Assembly: GCF_000282615.1 (NCBI RefSeq)
Contig: NZ_AKIY01000214.1
Coordinates: 1 to 64,000, forward strand
Origin: Bradyrhizobium sp. YR681
Lineage (GTDB): Bacteria; Pseudomonadota; Alphaproteobacteria; Rhizobiales; Xanthobacteraceae
Length of the DNA: 64,000 nt
Reading direction: 5' to 3'
In this document: one piece after another, positions 41,815 through 51,382 of the stretch
Numbering within the stretch: the first letter of the stretch is position 1
How the letters are laid out: the number at the start of each line of letters is the position of its first letter
The notes under the pieces: generated by a model
The model's database searches: none
What the model was told of the DNA's origin: nothing
Seen by the model: the letters and a program-made list of their open reading frames with translations, nothing else
Program-made: the position numbers and the translations under genes

Positions 41815-42135
41815 CCGAGGGTCGTGGATTTTGCGAGGGTTCGGCGAGGGTTTGTCAAAAACCCTCGACGTTCGACATGTGCCTGTGCCGCAAGGGCTTT
41901 TGCAATCGTGTCGAGGGTTGCGAGGGTCTCGCGCGCGCATACACATGCGAGAAGGGAAGCGGACGCACAGGGCGCGGAGAGGCAACAGCAGGATGGAAAG
42001 GATAAGATGACTCAGGCGTTACACGGAAAAACCCTCTCTACCCTCGCACCCCCTCTCTAACCATCGAAGATCATTTGTTATTCTGCGTTCTAGACCCTCT
42101 ACCAAACCCTCTCTCAACCCTCGCAAACCCTCGAA
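41815..42135. repeat. CGAGGGTT iteron-like repeats, candidate replication origin
   Basis: At least 13 copies of a GAGGG core (mostly CGAGGGTT) occur: five on the + strand between 41,816 and 41,926, eight inverted (AACCCTCG/AACCCTCT) from 41,860 to 42,132. They lie in a 539-bp gene-free stretch (41,782-42,320) right after the helicase gene; the 3' part (42,060-42,170) is AT-richer. Iterons plus an AT-rich flank suggest initiator binding and melting. Confidence 0.6.
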
Positions 42136-42320
42136 AGAATAAAAGTGAATTAGAATCTAGACGTTTTTGACTGTTCGGAGCTCTGGGCAAGCGTTCGAAG
42201 TGATGTCCGCGAAATTGGACCCACAGGGGACAGTTTCGTGGACGAAAAACCCTTCCAGATCGGAAGGGTTTCTGACGGCCAGCAAATCGAGAGGGAAAAT
42301 CGAGATGTTGGAGCTATCGA

Positions 42321-42983
42321 ATGAAACCGATCGCAGAGGCGTTGGAGAAGCTTTCGCCTGAAGTCCGCGCCGAGCTAGCGAGGCCGCACGAACGGCGAGA
42401 TCCCCGCCATGCGGAGATCGTCGTCGGAAATGACCCGCGATGGTATGTGATTGAGGTGTTCGTGTCGGCGCAGTCGGAGGTCGCCGAAGTGCTCGCTGGC
42501 CATCGTTTCGGCGTGTACATGCCCGAAGTGGAGGAAGAGATCATTAGACGCGGGCGCAAGGTCGAGCGACGCGTGCCGATGTTCTCCGGCTATCTGTTCG
42601 TCTTCATGTGGTACAGCGACCAGCACTGGCAGTGCATCAGCGGCATTCCTGGCGTCGTCGAGATCGTCGGCAGCTTGACCGATGCAGAGATCGACATCGT
42701 GCGCGCCATGGAGAACATGAAGCGTCCTGTGGTCATCGATATCGAGCCGGAGCCCGAACCAGAGCCGGTCATCCCGACGGCGAAGTCCAAAAAGAAGCGC
42801 CGATGGAAGGATCGCAAGAAAGCCAAGGCCAAGGCGAAAGCGGCGAAGCCGAAGGTGATCACGGAAGCCGATCTCCGGGCGCAAATCATAACTACCCGTG
42901 CATGGTCGGCGTTCGACGACGTACTACAGCTTGACAGCGAGGGACGGAATCAGACCTTGATGCGCGCCTTGGGCCTGTCCTAG
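42321..42983 (+). CDS. NusG/RfaH-like transcription antiterminator
   Basis: A 220-residue protein. Residues about 40-118 match the NusG N-terminal domain: WYVIEVFVSAQSEVAEVLAG, FGVYMPEVEEEIIRRGRKVE, RVPMFSGYLFVFMW and IPGVVEIVG. A KOW domain is not evident; instead there is an EPEPEPEP stretch and a very basic linker (KKKRRWKDRKKAKAKAKAAK). It lies between the early and late regions, so it probably binds RNA polymerase and allows read-through into the late operon. Confidence 0.82.
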   Translation: MKPIAEALEKLSPEVRAELARPHERRDPRHAEIVVGNDPRWYVIEVFVSAQSEVAEVLAGHRFGVYMPEVEEEIIRRGRKVERRVPMFSGYLFVFMWYSDQHWQCISGIPGVVEIVGSLTDAEIDIVRAMENMKRPVVIDIEPEPEPEPVIPTAKSKKKRRWKDRKKAKAKAKAAKPKVITEADLRAQIITTRAWSAFDDVLQLDSEGRNQTLMRALGLS

Positions 42984-43086
42984 TACCGACCGCATCACAA
43001 CGGAACGCCGGAACGGACCCCATCGAAGCAGAGTTGATGCTTCACACATCCGGCATTGTGCCCAAAGCATGCTATATCGGAACGGC

Positions 43087-43207
43087 GCTGCGGTGGCGGA
43101 AAACGCACCTAACTGACAGACGCGAAAGTCGGCTTCGGCCGGCGAGCCGAGCGGAATGGTGATATCCGAAGGATCGGCGTATTGCAGGTTTGAGTCCTGC
43201 CCGCAGC
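43087..43207 (+). other. tRNA-like element with long insert
   Basis: GCTGCGG (43087-43093) pairs perfectly with CCGCAGC (43201-43207), and a T-arm GCAGG-TTTGAGT-CCTGC (43184-43200) sits directly before the 3' strand, as in a tRNA. The span (121 nt) is too long for a normal tRNA. GCGGAA occurs twice (about 43,096 and 43,151), and removing the DNA between the copies gives a near tRNA-length element. Degenerate tRNA or an unusual structured RNA. Confidence 0.35.
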
Positions 43208-43214
43208 GTTACCA

Positions 43215-43245
43215 AAAGCCCGGACACGGAAACGTGCCGGGCTTT
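43215..43245 (+). terminator. Strong hairpin terminator before the late operon
   Basis: AAAGCCCGG pairs with CCGGGCTTT, extended by CACG/CGTG across a bulged A with a GAAA tetraloop. It lies between the NusG-like gene and the structural genes, where antitermination would act. Confidence 0.7.
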
Positions 43246-43360
43246 CGCGTTTGCATAGGGTGTGCGGTAGCGCGGTTCGTTGCCGCTGCCCTCCTTGGGC
43301 GTTTCCTCCCTAGACTTGGGGCGCCTCTTCGGAAGCGGCCTGATCTTTCCCCGGTGATCG

Positions 43361-43723
43361 ATGGCTGGCAGACTGCGCGTCCTTGGTCAGAAGCTGAAGC
43401 CGCCGGCACGCAACCCGCGCATCTCGGTCAGGCCGAAGGAAGCAAAGCCGTTCTATCTGTCTCCAGAGTGGAAGGCCTTGATGCGCCAGATCATCAAGGT
43501 CCGTGGCCGTAGTTGCGAAGATCAGGATCATGACTCGGCACAGCCGCGTCATGGCGTCAGGCTCTACGGTGACCACATCGTCGAGATCGAGGATGGCGGC
43601 GCCAAGCTCGATCCATCCAACGTGCTCTTGCGTTGTGGTCCGTGCCATGGGCGCAAGACGGCAGCGGCCCGCGCGGCCCGCGCACACACCGGGGTAGGGG
43701 GGAGGTCAATCTCTGGGCCGTAG
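43361..43723 (+). CDS. HNH endonuclease
   Basis: A 120-residue protein with an HNH core: GDHIVEIEDGGAKLDPSNV then LRCGPCHGRKTA, supplying the DH, N and H residues and a Cys pair for zinc. Next to the terminase genes, such HNH nucleases assist DNA packaging in HK97-type phages. Pro/Lys-rich N-terminus. Confidence 0.82.
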   Translation: MAGRLRVLGQKLKPPARNPRISVRPKEAKPFYLSPEWKALMRQIIKVRGRSCEDQDHDSAQPRHGVRLYGDHIVEIEDGGAKLDPSNVLLRCGPCHGRKTAAARAARAHTGVGGRSISGP

Positions 43724-43734
43724 GGAGCCGGAAC

Positions 43735-43765
43735 CGCATGGGTAGTCATGCGCAAAACTTTTTTT
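43735..43765 (+). terminator. Weak terminator-like hairpin with T7 tract
   Basis: CGCATG/CATGCG (loop GGTAGT) is followed after 6 nt by seven T (43759-43765), between the HNH and small terminase genes. The stem is short. Confidence 0.4.
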
Positions 43766-43818
43766 CTGGCCCAGAGCTTTGAATCAATCGAACGACAATC
43801 AAAGAAATCAAACCGCCC

Positions 43819-44448
43819 ATGAGTTCCGGCGACGAGACGGCTCCGAAGTCCAAGCGCGGCGGTAAACGCCCTGGCGCTGGTCGGAAGCCGAAGGGACACA
43901 AGGCGACCTCAGCGTTGCCGGCGCTCGACCTCGAGGCCGCCCTGGCGGCGCCGGCGCCCGATGACATCGAGTCGACAGCGCAGGCCTATTCCCGCGGTGC
44001 GATCGCCTCGCTGGTGAAGCAGCTCTGCCACGGCAAGAGCGAGAGCTCGAAAGTCAATGCGGCGAACGCGATCCTTGATCGCGGCTACGGCAAGCCCTCG
44101 GTCGACGTCGGGGGTCTCTCGCAGCTCTCGCTGTTCGGCGGCATCCGGCCCGCGGCGGTCGTCGGCGACGAAATCCGGGTCGAGGCGCGCAAGTACGCCA
44201 ACCTGGCCATCGAGGTGCTCGGCTCGATCGCCACCCGCGGCGAAACCGAGAGCGCGAGGGTTTCGGCGGCGAAGTCGCTGCTTGATCGCGGCGTCGGAAC
44301 GGTCCAGGTCGCGAAGGTGCCGGAAGGGCTGCAGCCGAAGACGCTGGGCAAGAAGGAAGAGGCCGCAGTGGCCGCCCGCAATGCCGCCGCTGGCAAATAC
44401 GCGCCGCCGCCGGCGCCCGGCGCAAGAAGGATTGAGACCGTCCAGTGA
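43819..44448 (+). CDS. Putative terminase small subunit
   Basis: A 209-residue protein. The basic N-terminus GGKRPGAGRKPKGHK is typical of phage small terminases; helical repeats follow (KVNAANAILDRGYGKP; RVSAAKSLLDRG). It precedes TerL with a 4-nt overlap. It recognises phage DNA and starts packaging. Confidence 0.72.
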   Translation: MSSGDETAPKSKRGGKRPGAGRKPKGHKATSALPALDLEAALAAPAPDDIESTAQAYSRGAIASLVKQLCHGKSESSKVNAANAILDRGYGKPSVDVGGLSQLSLFGGIRPAAVVGDEIRVEARKYANLAIEVLGSIATRGETESARVSAAKSLLDRGVGTVQVAKVPEGLQPKTLGKKEEAAVAARNAAAGKYAPPPAPGARRIETVQ

Positions 44449-46388
44449 ACATGATGCCGACGTGGTCGACGGCGTGCCTGGATTGGAAGCAGCGCATCGT
44501 CAACCGGCAATCGCTGGTGACATTCGACGCGCTCTTTCCGGCAGAGGCTGAAGCGGCGCTGTCGATATTCCGAGACCTTCGGATCATCGACGTGCCCGGA
44601 CGCCCGACGATCGAGCAATGTTGCCTGCCGTGGGTCTACGATCTTCCGCGTGCACTCTTCGGCTCATTCGACGCCGACGGGATCTCGGGAGATGACAACC
44701 TCGGGCGCCGGCTTATCCGGTATTTCTTCCTCTGCGTAGCGAAGAAGAACACCAAGTCCACGCTTGCCGCCGGCATCATGGTTACTGCGCTCTTGCGCAA
44801 TTGGCGCGAGAGCGGCGAGTTCTACATCCTGGCGCCGACCAAGGAGGTCGCCGACAATTCGTTCTTCCCCGCGCGCGATATGATCCGCGCCGATGAGGAG
44901 CTGCTGAAACTGCTGCACGTCCAGGACAGCCAGCGCCTGATCACGCATCGGACGACCGGTGCCTTCCTGAAGGTCGCCGCCGCCGACAGCGAAACGGTGT
45001 CGGGCAAGAAGACGATTGGGCTCCTGATCGACGAGCTCTGGCTGTTTGGCCAGCGCGCCAACGCGGAGTCGATGATCCGCGAAGCCGAGGGCGGTCTGAA
45101 CTCTCGTCCGGAAGGGTTCGTGATCTACGCGACGACGCAATCGAACAAACCGCCGTCGGGCATCTTCGATCAGAAGCTGAAGGACTTTCGCGATATCCGG
45201 GACGGCAAGCTGGTCGATCCACAGAGTCTGCCGATCATCTACGAATTCCCGGAGGAGATGATCAAGTCGAAGGCTTATGAGAAGCCGGAAAACTGGTTCA
45301 TCCCCAACCCCAACTGGGGCAAGTCGGTCGATCCGAACTTCCTGATCGGAAAGCGTGCTGAGGCCGCGCGCGGCGGCAAGGCCTCGCTGATTGACTGGGA
45401 CGCGAAGTTTCTCAACGTTCAGGCCGGCATGTCGCAGCGTGCCGACGGTTGGGCCGGTGCCGAGCTCTGGGATCGCGGCATCGACACGTCGCTCACGCTC
45501 GACGCGGTGCTCGATCGGAGCGAAGTCGTGACGATGGGCCTTGACGGCGGCGGTCTCGATGATCTTCTCGGCGCCGGGGTGGTTGGCCGCGAGAAGGTAA
45601 CGAAGCGCTGGCTTGGCTGGGCATGTGCGCTCATCTCAACGATCGGGCTTTATCGTCGAAAGGCGAACCTGACCGAGTACAGGAAGTTCATCGCGTCCGG
45701 CGATCTGATCGTGTTTCGCTTTCACAGCAAGGATGCCGAGGAGGCCGAAAGCGACCCGGATGTTGCTGCGCTGCTGGCTGAATTTCCGCCGGCCATTAGC
45801 GTCGAGGGCGAGCTTCCATTCGACATCAAGTTCGTTGTCGACCTGGTGGCGAAGATCCGGGACATTGGCTTGCTTGCCCAGGTCGGGGTCGACGCTGCCG
45901 GCATCGGCGCCATCGTCGACGCGCTGGCCGGCATCGATATTACCCAGGATGCCGAGACGCTCGATGCGGTGCGGCAGGGCATCGGCCTGATGGGTGCTTA
46001 CAAGACGGTCGAGCGCAAGCTCGGCGACCGGACCTTCCTCCACTGCGGTTCGGAGCTGCTCAACTGGTGCGTCGGCAATGCGCGCGTCGTGCTAACGACG
46101 ACCGCTTCGCGGATCGCCCGCGAAGAAGCCGGCTTTGGAAAGATCGACCCCTTGATCGCGCTCTTCAATGCAGCCCATCTGATGACCCTCAATCCGGAAG
46201 CTGGCGGACTGTCGGTTTTCGACACCATGGGCGACGACCAAGACCCGCAATCGGATGCTGAATCGGCGGCATCACTCGCCGAAGAGGCGGCGATCCTCGG
46301 CGATCCGCAGCATCCGCGCTTCGAAGAGATGCGCGAACGAGTCAACGCCCGTCTCGCTGCCAACGATACGGATGAATTCTATGCGTAA
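44445..46388 (+). CDS. terL: Terminase large subunit
   Basis: A 647-residue packaging motor. The ATPase has a Walker-A-like loop in FLCVAKKNTKSTLAAG (about 92-107) and Walker B IGLLIDELWLF (about 189-199). The nuclease half includes MGLDGGGLDDL and later acidic residues (VGVDAAGIGAIVD). HK97/lambdoid type. Starts at GTG 44445 (GTGA overlap); ATG 44451 is possible. Confidence 0.93.
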   Translation: MNMMPTWSTACLDWKQRIVNRQSLVTFDALFPAEAEAALSIFRDLRIIDVPGRPTIEQCCLPWVYDLPRALFGSFDADGISGDDNLGRRLIRYFFLCVAKKNTKSTLAAGIMVTALLRNWRESGEFYILAPTKEVADNSFFPARDMIRADEELLKLLHVQDSQRLITHRTTGAFLKVAAADSETVSGKKTIGLLIDELWLFGQRANAESMIREAEGGLNSRPEGFVIYATTQSNKPPSGIFDQKLKDFRDIRDGKLVDPQSLPIIYEFPEEMIKSKAYEKPENWFIPNPNWGKSVDPNFLIGKRAEAARGGKASLIDWDAKFLNVQAGMSQRADGWAGAELWDRGIDTSLTLDAVLDRSEVVTMGLDGGGLDDLLGAGVVGREKVTKRWLGWACALISTIGLYRRKANLTEYRKFIASGDLIVFRFHSKDAEEAESDPDVAALLAEFPPAISVEGELPFDIKFVVDLVAKIRDIGLLAQVGVDAAGIGAIVDALAGIDITQDAETLDAVRQGIGLMGAYKTVERKLGDRTFLHCGSELLNWCVGNARVVLTTTASRIAREEAGFGKIDPLIALFNAAHLMTLNPEAGGLSVFDTMGDDQDPQSDAESAASLAEEAAILGDPQHPRFEEMRERVNARLAANDTDEFYA

Positions 46389-46584
46389 CGCCCTTGTTTC
46401 GATTGGCAGCTGGCTGGCGCGGACTTTCGACGTCCGCGACGTCATGCTGACGATCGGACTTCTGCTGCTGGCGGGCGGGTTCTACCTGGTCTGGCCGCCG
46501 GCCGCGCTGATCGTGCCCGGCGCGATCGTCACGGCCGTTGCCGTGTTCGCGAGCCGCATCAACAGCCACGCGGAGGAGGGCTGA
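46381..46584 (+). CDS. Small two-helix membrane protein in the head module
   Basis: A 67-residue protein with two hydrophobic segments (about 22-40 and 43-58). It overlaps the TerL end by 8 nt and precedes the portal. Function unknown. Confidence 0.6.
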   Translation: MRNALVSIGSWLARTFDVRDVMLTIGLLLLAGGFYLVWPPAALIVPGAIVTAVAVFASRINSHAEEG

Positions 46585-46585
46585 C

Positions 46586-47968
46586 ATGGGAATCCTCAAC
46601 CGCATGACCTCCGACCAGCGCTATCCGGGCGCTGCGAGGGTTTCCAATCCTGGCCGCACGCTCGCCGGCGTCGCGATCACGCCGGATTCGGCAATGATGC
46701 TGTCGGCTGTCTGGGCCGCCTTCCGCTATCTGTCGCAGACCGTCGCGGTGCTGCCCTGGCACGTCAAGAAGGACGGCAAGACCGGCCCGGAGATCCAGTC
46801 GTCGCACGGCGTCGACTATCTGTTGTGGAAGCGGCCGAGCAAGGAATGGTCGTCCTTTCAGTTTCGCGAGACGCTGACGCATTGGGCGTTGCGCTGGGGC
46901 AACGGCTATGCCGAGATCGAGCAGGATCAGCTCGGCCGCCCCTTCGCCATGTGGCCGATCCATCCGGAGCGCGTGCGGGTCTGTCGCGCAACCGACCATG
47001 AAGTCGACGCGTACGGCGATCCGATCGAGCCGGGCGATCTCTATTACGAGATCGACCAGCGCGGTACGACGATGGGTGGGGCGACCATCCTCGCGGCGAA
47101 GAACATGTTCCACATTCGCGGATTCGGCGAAGGACCGGTCGGCGTCAACGTGATTGCATATGCCGCCCAGTCGCTGGGCTGGGCGCGTGCCGCGCAATTG
47201 TTCGGCGCGGCCTTCTTCGGCAACGGCATGAATCCTGCCGGTGTCGTCATCAACAAGAAGCCGTTGAAGCCGGATGGGCTGAAGCGCCAGAAGGCTGAGT
47301 TCGATCAGCTCTACAAAGGGCCGAACAACGCCAACCGGACCGCATTCCTGGACAATGAAGCCGACTGGAAGCCGATCGGCTTCAATGCCCAGAACTCGCA
47401 GCTGATCGAGGTGCACCAGTTCCTGATCGAGGAGCAGTGTCGGTGGACCGGCGCACCGCCGCACAAGGTCATGCACCTGCTGCGGGCGACGTTCACCAAC
47501 ATCGAATCCCAGGGCATCGAAGTCGTCGTCGACAGCATCTCGCCTTGGGTGAAGCGCTTCGAGGATGAGGCCGAGTTCAAGCTGTTCGGCCAGAACCGCC
47601 AGAAGCTCTACACCAAGATCGACATGCGCGCCCTGATGCGCGGCGACATGGCGGCGCGCATCGCATACTACAAGGGTATGACGTCGATCGGCGCCTATTC
47701 GCCGAACCGGGTGCTCGAGCTCGAGGACGAGAACACGCTCGGCCCCGAGGGTGACATCCACACCATGCAGGGTCAGAACGTCACGTTGAAGCAGATCGCA
47801 GAGGGCAAGGTTGAGACCGCGCCTGGCGCGCCGCCGGCGCCGACCGAGAGCGACGACGCCGAGCCGGCCACGCCGCCAGAAGTCGGTGAGGACGAAGAGA
47901 CCCAAGCGCGTATCGCCCGACGGCTTTACGCGATCGAGCAGCTGATGGGCGAGCCGGCACATGTCTAA
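46586..47968 (+). CDS. Portal protein, HK97 family
   Basis: A 460-residue protein with portal features: [20 protein letters not shown] near the start, [40 protein letters not shown] and [12 protein letters not shown]. The portal forms the 12-subunit DNA channel. GGAGGAGGG lies 4 nt before the ATG at 46586. The Pro/Glu-rich C-terminus ends with [12 protein letters not shown]. Confidence 0.93.
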   Translation: MGILNRMTSDQRYPGAARVSNPGRTLAGVAITPDSAMMLSAVWAAFRYLSQTVAVLPWHVKKDGKTGPEIQSSHGVDYLLWKRPSKEWSSFQFRETLTHWALRWGNGYAEIEQDQLGRPFAMWPIHPERVRVCRATDHEVDAYGDPIEPGDLYYEIDQRGTTMGGATILAAKNMFHIRGFGEGPVGVNVIAYAAQSLGWARAAQLFGAAFFGNGMNPAGVVINKKPLKPDGLKRQKAEFDQLYKGPNNANRTAFLDNEADWKPIGFNAQNSQLIEVHQFLIEEQCRWTGAPPHKVMHLLRATFTNIESQGIEVVVDSISPWVKRFEDEAEFKLFGQNRQKLYTKIDMRALMRGDMAARIAYYKGMTSIGAYSPNRVLELEDENTLGPEGDIHTMQGQNVTLKQIAEGKVETAPGAPPAPTESDDAEPATPPEVGEDEETQARIARRLYAIEQLMGEPAHV

Positions 47969-48929
47969 ATCCCCCGTGATGCTCGCGCGCAGCGAAGCCT
48001 CGCCGCCGGAAAAGCCGGTGTCGCTGCTGGAGCGGACCGTTGCGCTGGTCGAGCGTCTCGTCGGTCGCGTCAGCGCGCTCGAGCAGAAGCCGCTCGGCCG
48101 TGACGGTCGCGATGGTATCCAGGGCGAGCGCGGTCCTGTCGGAGAAGCCGGGCCGCGCGGTGAGGTGGGTCCGGTCGGCGAGCGCGGTGAACAAGGCATG
48201 CCCGGCGAGGTTGGCCCTTCCGGCCCGCGCGGCGAGGCGGGCGAGCGCGGTCCGGTGGGGGAAACCGGACCACGTGGCGAGGCAGGCCCGGTTGGCGAGC
48301 GCGGTGAACAAGGCGTCCCCGGCGAGGTTGGCGAACGCGGTGAGCGCGGTCCACAGGGAGAGGCTGGCCCGCGCGGCGAAGCGGGTCCGCAGGGCGAACG
48401 CGGCGAGCGCGGTGAGCAAGGTTTGCGCGGTGAAGGCGGCCCTGTCGGCGAGCGCGGTCCGGCTGGCGAGGCCGGCCCGCGCGGTGAAGCCGGTCCGGCT
48501 GGTCCGATCGGCCGCGATGGGCGCGATGGTTTGCCGGGTGTCCAAGGCGAACGCGGTCCGCAGGGTGAAGCCGGCCCGACGGGCGAGGTCGGTCCGCAGG
48601 GCGAACCGGGTCTACGCGGCGAAGCCGGCGAGCCGGGTCCGCGCGGCGAGGGTGGTCCGATGGGCCCGCAGGGCGATGCCGGGCCGCAAGGGCCGCGGGG
48701 CGAGCCAGGCGAGCCTGGCCCCCGTGGTGAGCAGGGACTGCCGGGCCCGATGGGCAAGCAGGGCCCGCGCGGCGAGGTCGGTCCCGTCGGCCCGCGCGGC
48801 GAGCCTGGTGTCAGCATCGAGATCGGCGATGTCTTCCGAGCCGGCATCACGGCAAAGGACCTCGACCGCGTCATGGTCCGGGAGATCACCATCAATGGCG
48901 AGACCTTCCAGGTTCTCGTTCCGAATTGA
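47961..48929 (+). CDS. Collagen-like (Gly-X-Y) phage structural protein
   Basis: A 322-residue protein. A short helical N-terminus ([20 protein letters not shown], about 22-41) that may trimerise is followed by about 78 near-uninterrupted Gly-X-Y triplets (about 45-283), rich in GER, GEA, GPQ and GPR, and a small C-terminal cap ([20 protein letters not shown]). It overlaps the portal by 8 nt. Probably a trimeric rod on the capsid or portal. The DNA is itself repetitive, so copy number could vary by slippage. Confidence 0.88.
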   Translation: MSKSPVMLARSEASPPEKPVSLLERTVALVERLVGRVSALEQKPLGRDGRDGIQGERGPVGEAGPRGEVGPVGERGEQGMPGEVGPSGPRGEAGERGPVGETGPRGEAGPVGERGEQGVPGEVGERGERGPQGEAGPRGEAGPQGERGERGEQGLRGEGGPVGERGPAGEAGPRGEAGPAGPIGRDGRDGLPGVQGERGPQGEAGPTGEVGPQGEPGLRGEAGEPGPRGEGGPMGPQGDAGPQGPRGEPGEPGPRGEQGLPGPMGKQGPRGEVGPVGPRGEPGVSIEIGDVFRAGITAKDLDRVMVREITINGETFQVLVPN

Positions 48930-48936
48930 GGGCAGC

Positions 48937-49677
48937 ATGAGCAAGCATCTCTTTCCGATCTTCAACGCCGTGGTGCCGATCAAGGCCAAGCCCGCCGCGG
49001 GCGCCAAGCCGAGCGGCTATCGCGTCGTCGTCAACAAGGCAAAGGACAGCGCCGAGATCTACGTCTATGGCGTGATCGGCGGCGACTGGTTCGGCGAGGG
49101 CGTCACAGCGAAGCAATTCGCCGACGACCTCAAGGCGCTCGGCAGCGTCAAGACGATCGACCTGCGGATCAATTCCGAAGGCGGCTCGGTGTTCGACGGC
49201 AAGGCGATGTATTCGCTGCTCAACGAGCACAAGGCGAGGAAGATCGTGCACATCGACGGGCTGGCCGCCTCGGCCGCCTCGTTCTTGGCGATGGCCGGCG
49301 ACGAGATCGAGATCGCCGAGGGCGCCTTCGTGATGATCCACAACGCCTATACCATCGCGATGGGCGATGCGCGCGAGCTGCGCCGCTCGGCCGAGATGCT
49401 GGACACTGTCAACAACACAATCATCGACGTCTATGCCGCGCGCACCAAGGCCGAGCGCAAGAAGATCGTGCAGTGGATGGACGACGAGACATGGATGACC
49501 GGCGCCGAAGCCGTCGAGAACGGTTTTGCCGATCGCATGGTTGAGAACCTGAAGGTCGCGGCCTGCGTCAGCAATCCGAAGGCACTGGAAACCTTCAAGA
49601 AGGTTCCGTCAGCGCTGAAGCCGAACAACCGCCGCGCCGCTGCCGCTTTCGCGCGCATCGCGGCGCTGAAGGCCTGA
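48937..49677 (+). CDS. ClpP-like head maturation protease
   Basis: A 246-residue S14/SppA-type protease: [15 protein letters not shown], then [15 protein letters not shown] with the catalytic Ser, and FVMIHNAY with the His. It should trim capsid precursors. It lies before the major capsid gene, the usual order in HK97-type phages. Confidence 0.9.
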   Translation: MSKHLFPIFNAVVPIKAKPAAGAKPSGYRVVVNKAKDSAEIYVYGVIGGDWFGEGVTAKQFADDLKALGSVKTIDLRINSEGGSVFDGKAMYSLLNEHKARKIVHIDGLAASAASFLAMAGDEIEIAEGAFVMIHNAYTIAMGDARELRRSAEMLDTVNNTIIDVYAARTKAERKKIVQWMDDETWMTGAEAVENGFADRMVENLKVAACVSNPKALETFKKVPSALKPNNRRAAAAFARIAALKA

Positions 49678-49805
49678 CACCGAGATTCCGTCTGCAGACG
49701 GATACGCGCCGCAGTGATGCGCCGCGTCAATCGCGACCGATGTGAGATCGGCCGCATCACAGGTCCCGCCGTGAGGCGAGACAGCCCATAGAAGGACAGA
49801 ATTCT

Positions 49806-51254
49806 ATGACCATGAAGAGCGCCCTTCTGGGCGATTACTCGCGTCTCGCCGCTCTCGCTGCGCTTGGCGCTGTCTCCCTCGGTGCGATCCGCATGGACGC
49901 GCCGGTGCTCGCTGACCTCGAGGCGCGCGTCGTCGAGATCAACGCCGCACTCGATGCCTTCCGCGTCCGCGCCGAAGCCGGCGAGGATCTCACGGACGAA
50001 GAGACCGCTGAAATCGAGGAGAGCGCCGGCGAGCTCGAAAAGCTCACCAAGAAGATCAAGGCGCTGAAGCTGCTGCAGCCCACCGGCCAGGGCCGCCGCA
50101 GCGCGCCGGAAGCGCGGACCGAGCCTGCGGGCGGCGGCCAGCGCCGCACCGTCCCGGCCGAACCGCGTCAGGACAACCAGCGCCATGGCTTCCGCTCGTT
50201 CGGCAGCTTTGCCCAGTCGGTGCTCAACCACTACCGTGGCAACGTCACGGAAGAGGTCGGACGGCTCCGCAACATCGCCACCACCTATGGCGGCGAGGGT
50301 GTCGGTGCGGACGGCGGCTTCCTGATCCCGCCGACCTTCTCTCAGGAGATCTGGCAGAAGGTGATGGCGGAGGAGAACCTGCTCAGCCGCTGTACCCCGC
50401 TGACGACCGACGGCAACAGCATGATGATCCCGAAGGACGAGACTACGCCGTGGCAGACGTCCGGCGGCGTCCAGGTCTATTGGGAAGGCGAGGCGCAAGT
50501 CCCGTCCGCATCCAAGCCGCTGCTCGAGCTTGGCAACTTCCGGCTTTGCAAGCTGATGGGCATCGTGCCCATCAGCGAGGAGATGATGCAGGATGCCTCG
50601 GGCCTCGAATCCTGGTTGCGTGCCAAGGCGCCGAGCAAGATGGTGGCCAAGATCAACACCGCCATCATCGCCGGCACCGGTGTCGGCCAGCCGCTCGGCA
50701 TCATCCCGGGCTACGGCGCGGTCGGCGCGTCCGTCGTCCAGGTCAGCAAGGCCACCTCGCAGCCGGCCGACACGCTCTGGATGGCCAACGTCGAAGACAT
50801 GTATTCCCGCATGTACTCCGGCTGGCGGCGCAACGGGATCTGGCTGATCAACCAGGATCTCGAGCCGCAGCTCAACCGCATGGCGTTCCAGGCAGCCGGT
50901 GCGTCGTCTCTGTTGCCGGGCACCAATCCGGTGCCCGCCTACATGCCGGCCGGCGGGCTGTCGAACTCGCCCTATGCGACGCTGAAGGGACGCCCGGTGG
51001 TGCCGCTCGAGGCCTGCGCCGCGATCGGCGATCTCGGCGACATCATCTTTGCCGATCTCAGCCAGTATTGGGCGCTGACCAAGGCTAATGGCGGCGTTCA
51101 GACCGACAGTTCAATCCATCTCTATTTCGACCAGGCGCTGACCGCGTTCCGGTTCATTTTCCGGGTCAACGGCCAGCCGGCATGGTCTTCGACCATCGCC
51201 CGTCAGAACGGCAGCAACACGCTGTCCTGGGCCGTCGCGCTGCAAGCGCGCTGA
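49806..51254 (+). CDS. Major capsid protein, HK97 fold
   Basis: A 482-residue protein. The N-terminal about 120 residues are helical and charged (ETAEIEESAGELEKLTKKIK), like the scaffolding delta-domain removed by the protease. The mature part starts near GGEGVGADGGFLIPPTF, typical of phage_capsid proteins, with LCKLMGIVPISEEMMQDA and NTAIIAGTGVGQPLGI. AAGGA is upstream of ATG 49806; ATG 49812 is possible. The 128-bp gap before it holds a 16-bp palindrome (49,687-49,702). Confidence 0.93.
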   Translation: MTMKSALLGDYSRLAALAALGAVSLGAIRMDAPVLADLEARVVEINAALDAFRVRAEAGEDLTDEETAEIEESAGELEKLTKKIKALKLLQPTGQGRRSAPEARTEPAGGGQRRTVPAEPRQDNQRHGFRSFGSFAQSVLNHYRGNVTEEVGRLRNIATTYGGEGVGADGGFLIPPTFSQEIWQKVMAEENLLSRCTPLTTDGNSMMIPKDETTPWQTSGGVQVYWEGEAQVPSASKPLLELGNFRLCKLMGIVPISEEMMQDASGLESWLRAKAPSKMVAKINTAIIAGTGVGQPLGIIPGYGAVGASVVQVSKATSQPADTLWMANVEDMYSRMYSGWRRNGIWLINQDLEPQLNRMAFQAAGASSLLPGTNPVPAYMPAGGLSNSPYATLKGRPVVPLEACAAIGDLGDIIFADLSQYWALTKANGGVQTDSSIHLYFDQALTAFRFIFRVNGQPAWSSTIARQNGSNTLSWAVALQAR

Positions 51255-51382
51255 TCGAACCAATGACGATGCCGCGCGCCGCCTGACCGCTGGCGCGCGG
51301 CCCATCTCTTCCCCGAATTGCTCCGGCGCCGGCGCGGATGTTGCCAGAGGCGCTCTCCTCATTCCCAAAAGGGAAATCTGCC

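Noticed and set aside
41815-42135. CRISPR array
   Set aside because: The GAGGG repeats are only about 8 bp, irregularly spaced and in both orientations; there are no spacers of constant length and no cas genes.
46559-48895. 778-residue minus-strand frame opposite the portal and collagen-like genes
   Set aside because: It is the mirror of the Gly-X-Y repeats (Pro/Ser/Gly low complexity); the + strand proteins are recognisable.
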